In this document: in pieces, positions 58,029 through 64,000 of the stretch
How the letters are laid out: the number at the start of each line of letters is the position of its first letter
Position numbering within the stretch: position 1 is the stretch's first letter
Origin: Bacillus sp. FJAT-27445
GTDB lineage: Bacteria > Bacillota > Bacilli > Bacillales > Cytobacillaceae
Direction: 5' to 3'
Assembly (NCBI RefSeq): GCF_001510665.1
Contig: NZ_LMTI01000001.1
Coordinates: forward strand, 459,772 to 523,771
DNA: 64,000 bases
Program-made: the position numbers and the translations under genes
Notes under the pieces: generated by a model
What the model was told of the DNA's origin: nothing
Databases searched by the model: none
The model's input: the letters and a program-made list of their open reading frames with translations, nothing else

Positions 58029-59678
58029 ATGGCTGAGATAATGAACATTTCAATTGGCAGGCTACTCGAGGAAGCCGCAGCAAGTCAGCCGGAGCATGAT
58101 GCAGTTGTTTATCCTGACAGGGGGTTGTGCTATACATACAGGGAGTTTGAAAAACTTTGCCGGGACGTTGCGAAGGGATTGATGAAGCTTGGCATCGAAG
58201 CGGGGGAGCATGTGGCCATCTGGGCGACGAACCGGCCCGAATGGGTGACTGCGCAGTTCGCGACAGGGAAGATGGGAGCAGTCCTCGTTACTGTGAACAC
58301 AAGCTACCGGACCACAGAGCTTGAATACCTCCTGAAGCAGTCCGATTCGACAACCTTGATCCTGATGGAGAAATTCCGGGAAGCCTCCTACATCGATATG
58401 CTCTATGAAATCGCGCCTGAATTGAAAACGTCCGAGCCAGGGAAGCTGAAGTCGAAGAACCTTCCTTTTTTAAAAAATGTCATCGTACTCAGCGACAACC
58501 GCTATCCCGGGATGCTGCACTGGGACGATATACTCGCGCTGAAGGATGAAGTGGCCGATGAGGAACTGGACAGGCGGATGGACTCGCTCGATCCAGATGA
58601 CCCGATCAATATGCAATACACCTCAGGCACGACCGGGTTCCCGAAAGGCGTCATGCTCACCCATAACAACCTAGTCAATAACGCCATCAACATCGCAGAA
58701 TGCATGAAGCTGGGAGCGGCAGACCGGCTCTGCATCCCAGTGCCGTTCTTCCATTGCTTCGGCTGCGTCATCGGCACACTCGCCTGCGTTTCGGTCGGGG
58801 CAACGATGGTCCCTGTCCAGGTATTCGACCCAAAAAAGGTTCTTGAAGCGGTCGAAAAGGAACGATGCACCGCGCTGCACGGCGTCCCAACAATGTTCAT
58901 TGCCGAACTGAATCATCCCGATTTTGATAAGTACGACCTTTCAAGCCTTCGAACAGGCGTCATGGCGGGATCCAATTGCCCAATCGAAGTCATGAAAGCC
59001 GTCATTGAAAAAATGGGCGCATCCGAAATCACCATCTGCTACGGCCAGACGGAAGCATCGCCTGTCATTACGCAGACACGGACAGACGACCCAATCGAAC
59101 TGCGCGTCTCCTCGGTCGGTAAAGCACTCCCGAGTGTCGAAGTTAGAATCGTCGACCCGGTAACGAACGAAGAAGTGCCATTTGGTGAGCAAGGTGAATT
59201 GTGCACACGCGGCTACCATGTCATGAAAGGCTATTACAAAAATCCCGAAGCAACCGCGGAAGCAATTGACAAGGAAGGCTGGCTGCACACGGGAGACCTC
59301 GCTGTCATGGATGAATACGGCTACTGCCGGGTTACCGGCCGCCTCAAGGACATGATCATCCGAGGCGGCGAGAACATCTACCCGCGCGAAATCGAGGAAT
59401 TCCTCTATCAGCACCCGGCCATCCTCGATGTCCAAATCGTCGGTGTCCCGGATGAAAAATTCGGTGAAGAAGTGGTGGCCTGGATCCAATTGAAAGAAGG
59501 CCAAACCGCTACTGCCCATGAAATTAGGGAGTTCTGCCTTGGGAAAATCGCCCGGTACAAGGTGCCGAGGTATATTGAATTTTGCGAGTCGTTCCCGACA
59601 ACGGCGTCAGGGAAGATTCAGAAGTACAGACTGAGGAAAATGGCGGAGGAATTTGTTTTGGAAGACAGCAAAAAGTAA
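58029..59678 (+). CDS. Fatty-acyl-CoA synthetase (AMP-binding)
   Basis: 549 residues. The adenylation motif is [18 protein letters not shown], with YGQTEASPV and [14 protein letters not shown]...[20 protein letters not shown] (core A-motifs), then KYRLRK with the catalytic Lys near GKIQK. Converts a fatty acid, ATP and CoA to acyl-CoA. Like YngI of B. subtilis. AAGGAGG precedes ATG 58,029 by about 10 nt. Monocistronic; the GAAAGTGAAATCC stretch just upstream is unexplained. Confidence 0.88.
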   Translation: MAEIMNISIGRLLEEAAASQPEHDAVVYPDRGLCYTYREFEKLCRDVAKGLMKLGIEAGEHVAIWATNRPEWVTAQFATGKMGAVLVTVNTSYRTTELEYLLKQSDSTTLILMEKFREASYIDMLYEIAPELKTSEPGKLKSKNLPFLKNVIVLSDNRYPGMLHWDDILALKDEVADEELDRRMDSLDPDDPINMQYTSGTTGFPKGVMLTHNNLVNNAINIAECMKLGAADRLCIPVPFFHCFGCVIGTLACVSVGATMVPVQVFDPKKVLEAVEKERCTALHGVPTMFIAELNHPDFDKYDLSSLRTGVMAGSNCPIEVMKAVIEKMGASEITICYGQTEASPVITQTRTDDPIELRVSSVGKALPSVEVRIVDPVTNEEVPFGEQGELCTRGYHVMKGYYKNPEATAEAIDKEGWLHTGDLAVMDEYGYCRVTGRLKDMIIRGGENIYPREIEEFLYQHPAILDVQIVGVPDEKFGEEVVAWIQLKEGQTATAHEIREFCLGKIARYKVPRYIEFCESFPTTASGKIQKYRLRKMAEEFVLEDSKK

Positions 59679-59779
59679 CCGGGTGCTGCAGGAGAATTAT
59701 TGCAACCTTTAAATCTAACAGCTGTGGACTTATTTTTATATCCAACTATATAAATGGCAGCCCAAACTGCTGACAATAT

Positions 59780-59809
59780 TTGCCCAGTACTTTCGCTGGG
59801 CATTTTTCT
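59780..59809 (+). terminator. Terminator of the acyl-CoA synthetase gene
   Basis: TGCCCAG-TACTTTCG-CTGGGCA followed by TTTTTC. Confidence 0.85.
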
Positions 59810-59932
59810 GTGGAACGGCATAAACGAAATTCCTTCTCCAGGCTAAACCTGTGTATTTCTTTTTACAAATTTTATCTATAATTGAAACAAATGGCGACTT
59901 GTTTCGACTTGTTATATAAAGGGGGGGAGCCG

Positions 59933-60481
59933 GTGGAGGGGCAGCTGGATATTGAAACTTTGTTTAAGAACTACCATCGTGATATTTACCAGTTTTGTTT
60001 ATATTTTACGAATTCCGTCGAGGACGCGGAGGATATAACCCAGGAAACGTTTATTAAAGCAATTAATAATATACGGTCACTATCAAATCCGGAACGAAGC
60101 AAATATTGGCTATTGGCAATCGCAAAGAATACAGCAATTGACCATTTGCGAAAAAGAAAGATGAAGGAGTTCCTGCCTGAGTTTTTTGAAAAAATCATAG
60201 CTGGCGATACGTCGCTGGACGACCAGGTCATTCGAAAGGAAGAATGGGCAGAAGTTCACCATGCCCTATTAAAAATGAAACCCCATTATAGAGCGATCAT
60301 GATTTTAAGGGGAATACAGGAACTGACTATAAGTGAAACCGCAGAAATACTGCAAATAACAGAATTGAAGGTTCGAGTCGACTTCCATAGGGCAGTCAAG
60401 AATTTGAAAAAAGAAATGCAGTCCAGGGAGAGGATGGTGGTACAGGATGAAAGCGAACGACGAATTGACTCAAGAGGTTAA
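59933..60481 (+). CDS. ECF-type sigma factor
   Basis: 182 residues. Region 2 SVEDAEDITQETFIKAINNIR and region 4 TISETAEILQITELKVRVDFHRAVKNLKK. GTG 59,933 has GGGGGGG 6 nt upstream; the open frame to 59,882 has no ribosome site. Sister of the factor at 43,308. Overlaps the anti-sigma-like gene by 35 nt. Confidence 0.88.
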   Translation: MEGQLDIETLFKNYHRDIYQFCLYFTNSVEDAEDITQETFIKAINNIRSLSNPERSKYWLLAIAKNTAIDHLRKRKMKEFLPEFFEKIIAGDTSLDDQVIRKEEWAEVHHALLKMKPHYRAIMILRGIQELTISETAEILQITELKVRVDFHRAVKNLKKEMQSRERMVVQDESERRIDSRG

Positions 60482-61934
60482 ACAATTGCTGAGCCCGATC
60501 AAAAATCATCCTTCGCTTGAACCCCGGCAGCAATTTGTCTATGAATTACAGAACAAAATCAAAGACACGCAGTCAGCTAACAAAAGAGGATTCAGCCTAA
60601 AACCAGTTGCCGCTTTTTGTATTGCCGCGTTGCTTTTCACAATAGTCTTCCTATCCACTAATAACTTGCCAGATTTGGAGCTGGCGGGGGAAGCAGAAAA
60701 ACCGTTTGCCATTAAAGAAGAGTCCAACTTAAAGCTGCTCCAGACAATTAAGTATGGGGACGGCGAAGGGGAGGCTGGCTTGAAATTCATTGGCGAAAAC
60801 CAAACATTGCCCATCACGGTAACTAGCTTTGATGTGGAAGACGGTGCGTTTTATTTATTGGATGAGGCGAAGAGGCAGGTCCTCATTGTCGGTAAAAATG
60901 GCGTCACAGGTTCCTTTCCTATTAAAGGAAACAATCATACAACCGGTACACTTAAAGATATTCTTGTAACATCGGATAAACAAATCTACATTTTGAACAC
61001 CTGGGATCCATTCGTTGTGTATCAATATACGGAGAAAGGAACGCTGGTTAAAACCCACAAGATAACAGCCGACCTGTTTCATCCGGATGAATTGGTTTAT
61101 TTTAAAAATCGTGGAGTTTTCGTAAGCCAAAGCCAGGAAAGGTTTCTAAATCTCGAAACCGGAGAAATGGTCGAAGGAAACTCGCTTCCCTATCACCTGG
61201 CAACAATCCATCGAAAAGAAGCCGTTCTCACTATCAATGAGGATGGGCACCAAACGAAGCTGACCATACCTTACCAAGAGGGGAAAGGCCAAAGCGCGGT
61301 GGAATCCCTTAGGGAAGGCCAAATCATCTTTACGAAAACAGAACAGCCGGCGGTCTATAAACCCCTATCTGAAACGCATGTTTTCGCATATAACAAACAG
61401 GGCGGAACCCTTGGAGGCATTCGACTGCCAATCGAAAAACTTCTTGAAGTTCCTCAAACGATCGAATCGAACATCAAGGCGGATAAAAATCGGATCTATT
61501 TCCTTTCCCCTGAGAAGGAGCACTTAGCCATTTATGAATTAACCCTTGGGGAAAAATACGAAAGTTTCATTCAAAAACAAGCCGAAGAAGCAAAAGTCGG
61601 CTACGATTATAAAACCTTCGGACGGCCATTCCCGGAACTCGAGCAGGAGCTTAAAAAGCTGTTCACATCCGGCACGATTTTCTCGGAATACGGAGATGAA
61701 AACAGTGTAAACGGCGCCGCCATCGATGACTCCGGAACAGTCGTTATCGATTTCAAGGAATTCCATGCCGGTGGCCCATCCAGCCATCAGGCAGGGGAAA
61801 TTGGCAAAGCATTGAATGAAGCGATTTTTCAAAAATTCCCGGAAGTGCAGACAGTTTATTTGCAGTTCGACGGAAGCTTCAGCGCCTGGTGCATTTGGAT
61901 GCAATCGACCGAAGAGCCGTGGGTGCGGCCTTAA
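60447..61934 (+). CDS. Anti-sigma-like membrane protein with GerMN-type domain
   Basis: 495 residues: cytosolic N-terminus with L-x-P......LEP...FV..L..K as at 43,825, one helix (FCIAALLFTIVFLSTNN, about 55-70), a long outer beta-rich domain (repeated motifs LYDEAKRQVLIVGKNG-like, about 120-390) and a C-terminal segment (about 410-480) VVIDFKEFHAGGPSSHQAGEIGKALNEAIFQKFPEVQTVYLQFDG that follows the GerMN pattern (V-D-F....G....Q.L...F.....V....DG). GerMN occurs in spore-germination protein GerM. The anti-sigma may bind a wall or peptide signal outside. Coupled to the sigma gene. Confidence 0.75.
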   Translation: MKANDELTQEVKQLLSPIKNHPSLEPRQQFVYELQNKIKDTQSANKRGFSLKPVAAFCIAALLFTIVFLSTNNLPDLELAGEAEKPFAIKEESNLKLLQTIKYGDGEGEAGLKFIGENQTLPITVTSFDVEDGAFYLLDEAKRQVLIVGKNGVTGSFPIKGNNHTTGTLKDILVTSDKQIYILNTWDPFVVYQYTEKGTLVKTHKITADLFHPDELVYFKNRGVFVSQSQERFLNLETGEMVEGNSLPYHLATIHRKEAVLTINEDGHQTKLTIPYQEGKGQSAVESLREGQIIFTKTEQPAVYKPLSETHVFAYNKQGGTLGGIRLPIEKLLEVPQTIESNIKADKNRIYFLSPEKEHLAIYELTLGEKYESFIQKQAEEAKVGYDYKTFGRPFPELEQELKKLFTSGTIFSEYGDENSVNGAAIDDSGTVVIDFKEFHAGGPSSHQAGEIGKALNEAIFQKFPEVQTVYLQFDGSFSAWCIWMQSTEEPWVRP

Positions 61935-62098
61935 GCTTGGCTGTTCCGATGAAAAATATGGAAAAGTCCCTTTTGATTAAGAAGGAAATAAAGAAATTCC
62001 TAGAATAAAAGCAACGTCAATAAAGTCCTCCTTTCCTGTTTATTAGTCTAAATTCTGAACTATTGAGTATTATTTTATAAGATAAGGAGGGGGATTTG

Positions 62099-63208
62099 GT
62101 GAAACCAATTGGAATCTTGGGCGTAGGCCAGGCAGGTGGCAATATTGCGGAGGCGGCATCGGCCATGGGCTTTCCAACCGCACTTATCAATACGAACCAG
62201 CGTGACGGACTCGTCAATACGAGGGTTGAAAACAAGTATTTTGTTCCAGGGTATAACGGGGCCGGACAGGATCGGTCGATCGGTGCCCGGGCAGTACACG
62301 ATAATTACAGGGAGATAGTCGAGTTTGTTGAAAAGTCATTCAAAAAAGTAAAGTTCCTGTTTGTGGCATTCTCCACTGACGGCGGGACCGGCTCGGGGAT
62401 GAGCCCGCTCCTGATTGAAATGCTGCTGAACCAGCTGCCAAAGCTGAAGGTAGGAGCGATTGCTGTCGTGCCTGAACGGAATGTCCTTGCTGGCAACCGA
62501 ATCAATGCAGCAGAATGCCTTGAAGAATTGTCCAAAATTGACGGGATTTCATCCACCTTCATGGTCGACAATGACCAGTTGCGCCGGACCAATCCCCAAT
62601 CCAGCAAACAGCAAATTTACCGGGCTTCAAACCACAAGGCTGTGGAAGCAATCAACCATGTCCTGCAAATAACACGTAAAAGCTCTCTTTATGGAAATTT
62701 TGATGAGACAGACCTCATGAATATTCTTAGCACACGAGGCGTAACCGTCATCTCAACAAGTACAGTGACAGATGCCAAAACGACTTCAGATGTATCCCTC
62801 TTAATCCAGCAATCATGGGCAAACTCGGTTTTCTGCCCGGTTGAATCGCCTGGTGTCATCCGTGCCGGATTGATTTATGAAGGACCTGAGAATGTCTCAA
62901 AGCTGATTAACATCCCATCGATTTTCGAGAGGGTCGGGGAACCCCTCGAACTGTACGAAGGGACCTATATCTCAGAAACAGACCCTTCCATCACCACCAT
63001 TCTCGCCGGACTAAGCTTCCCAACGCGTCGGCTTCAAGTAATGGAAGAAATGTTGATTAAAAACAGGGACCGGCTCCATGAGCTTGTGCAAAAGGAATAC
63101 ACACAGAAATATGAATCCAAAATCGGCTGGGCATCCAATCTAAAAGCAAGAAACAACTACAGGCCAACACGGACAGTCAATCAAAAACCGACAAAATCCA
63201 ATAGCTAA
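62099..63208 (+). CDS. Divergent tubulin/FtsZ-superfamily GTPase (TubZ-like)
   Basis: 369 residues. GVGQAGGN (8-15) is the nucleotide loop 1, FSTDGGTGSG (91-100) is the tubulin signature G-G-T-G-S-G, and NFDETDL (200-206) is the T7 loop with the catalytic Asp/Glu. It is not the canonical FtsZ (no C-terminal FtsZ tail, and the normal ftsZ context is lacking). Closest in style to TubZ/phage PhuZ-like tubulins; neither TubR nor a centromere is visible. Start GTG 62,099 has AGGAGG 8 nt upstream; TTG 62,096 is the alternative. Role: polymerising GTPase, unknown cargo. Confidence 0.8.
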   Translation: MKPIGILGVGQAGGNIAEAASAMGFPTALINTNQRDGLVNTRVENKYFVPGYNGAGQDRSIGARAVHDNYREIVEFVEKSFKKVKFLFVAFSTDGGTGSGMSPLLIEMLLNQLPKLKVGAIAVVPERNVLAGNRINAAECLEELSKIDGISSTFMVDNDQLRRTNPQSSKQQIYRASNHKAVEAINHVLQITRKSSLYGNFDETDLMNILSTRGVTVISTSTVTDAKTTSDVSLLIQQSWANSVFCPVESPGVIRAGLIYEGPENVSKLINIPSIFERVGEPLELYEGTYISETDPSITTILAGLSFPTRRLQVMEEMLIKNRDRLHELVQKEYTQKYESKIGWASNLKARNNYRPTRTVNQKPTKSNS

Positions 63209-63209
63209 A

Positions 63210-63242
63210 TTAGACACTGGACCTTCCCAGTGTCTTTTTTTG
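63210..63242 (+). terminator. Terminator of the tubulin-like gene
   Basis: AGACACTGG-ACCTTC-CCAGTGTCT followed by TTTTTT. Confidence 0.85.
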
Positions 63243-63297
63243 TGAGCTTTCTCGCAAGTGCTGTTTATGCATTGAAGCTGAGCTGACACTGGAGTAA

Positions 63298-63645
63298 GGC
63301 GAAAATTCTATTTCCGTTCAAGCCAAAGGTTTGGCTGGCAATGAAACAACAGAAAAGGTAACTGTAAAAGTCTACTCCATTGCCCTGGTCATCACGATTG
63401 ATTCACCAGTTGAAGGAGAAACCGCACGCAAGAAATCAGTTTCTGTCAAAGGGCAGGCAGTTGATATAAATCTGCAGTTTTTCAGGGTAAATGGCAAAGA
63501 AATTTGTGTGAAAAATGGTGTATTCAGCACAAATGTAATGTTAGAAACCGGTGAAAACATCATTCAGATTAGGACTAAAGACACCTCTAGAAATGAAGCT
63601 TGGAAACAAATTAAGGTCATTTATACGAGTAAAAACGGAAAATAA
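63298..63645 (+). pseudogene. Truncated Ig-like surface-protein fragment
   Basis: The frame from 63,298 (after stop TAA 63,295) reads GENSISVQAKGLAGNE, then SPVEGETARKKSVSVKGQAVD and GENIIQIRTKDTSRNEAWKQIKVIY: the end of one Ig-like (bacillopeptidase-F-type) domain and all of another. No start codon or signal peptide; the TTG at 63,331 has no ribosome site. The C-terminal end of a larger secreted protein whose 5' part is missing. Confidence 0.72.
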
Positions 63646-63659
63646 TCGCTCAGTCCATT

Positions 63660-63706
63660 AAAATAGGATTGCCCTGTATCAAAAATGGGGCAATTCTATT
63701 TTATGT
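63660..63706 (+). terminator. Terminator
   Basis: AATAGGATTGCCC...GGGCAATTCTATT followed by TTATGTTT. Confidence 0.75.
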
Positions 63707-64000
63707 TTCTAAAGCTCATGAACCAATGAATGTTGCGGCGCATATCGTGTATGTATTGAAATGTATCCAATCCTTCATGTCCTCTCCTCAAAGATTTCCA
63801 TCCATTTTTCCCTATCATCTACTCACCAAAAAATAGTATAATATCCTTTAAATAAACAAAATTCGATATATTTTGTAAATATAGAAAAATTTGAAAGAAA
63901 TAGAAACCTATTAATAACTAATCCGTATAAAGACATACATATTTTTTCAAAATCTTACATAAATGATTTTGGATATTTAACCGGTTTATTTTCCGAATTT
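63707..64000. other. Gene-free AT-rich end of window
   Basis: No gene, repeat or RNA is recognised; the sequence is very A/T rich and the window ends inside it. Confidence 0.6.

Noticed and set aside
62305-62607. Minus-strand ORF inside the tubulin-like gene
   Set aside because: Shadow of the real gene: no ribosome site and low-complexity composition.
62099-63208. Plasmid partition (TubZRC) system
   Set aside because: No TubR-like gene or centromere-like iterons are seen around the gene.

Overview
The window is a chromosomal stretch from a low-to-moderate GC, Gram-positive, endospore-forming bacterium, most likely a Bacillaceae (Bacillus-like) species. The evidence is the strong AGGAGG-type ribosome binding sites, frequent TTG/GTG starts, many intrinsic terminators, a CotD-like spore coat protein, a SpoVB-like flippase, RsbR-type STAS proteins, a YtrA-type regulator with its ABC operon, YqzG/YhdC-like and YtkA-domain proteins. 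No rRNA, tRNA, CRISPR array, prophage or intact IS was seen.

Layout. 1-6.8 kb: 52-bp hairpin repeats, a VOC protein, a secreted polysaccharide deacetylase, a HAD phosphatase, a uracil-DNA-glycosylase-like protein, an orphan HExxH protein, a glutaredoxin and a MATE exporter. 7.2-13.1 kb: a YtrA/ABC operon, then an ECF sigma factor with a MacB-type ABC pair. 13.2-24.6 kb: more 52-bp repeats, an M2-like peptidase, a GNAT gene that has lost its acetyl-CoA motif, an APH(6)-like kinase with a Nudix enzyme, a DnaB C-terminal-like mini-protein, CBS, zinc-ribbon, BsuPI and YtkA proteins, and a collapsed IS200/IS605 TnpB element that keeps its right end. 24.7-33.1 kb: STAS, DUF421, GIY-YIG, HD, an extra MurG-type enzyme, a secreted S1C protease and a SpoVB-like flippase.

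33.2-34.5 kb holds the most remarkable feature: two adjacent peroxiredoxin genes, one BCP-like and one AhpC-like. Each is interrupted by a TGA at exactly the peroxidatic-cysteine codon, and each has a short GG-loop hairpin 18-20 nt downstream, as expected of bacterial SECIS elements. I read them as two selenocysteine peroxiredoxins. No selenocysteine machinery (selA, selB, selC, selD) lies in the window.

34.6-43.3 kb: a cupredoxin, a TraX-like protein, an M15 peptidase, two further 52-bp repeat arrays, an acyl-ACP desaturase, a PadR/HAAS operon and an acetolactate-synthase-like enzyme. 43.3-57 kb is a visibly AT-richer accessory region of small membrane proteins and lipoproteins, with an ECF/anti-sigma pair, gene wreckage (an ABC ATPase stub) and duplicated intergenic sequence. 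57-64 kb: a FMN-binding stress protein, an acyl-CoA synthetase, a second ECF/anti-sigma pair (the anti-sigma carrying a GerMN-like domain), a divergent tubulin/FtsZ-like GTPase and a truncated Ig-like surface-protein fragment.

At least six intergenic regions carry short-period repeats. Three sequence families have the same 52-bp period and an arm-loop-arm design, and two other arrays have a period of about 21 bp.
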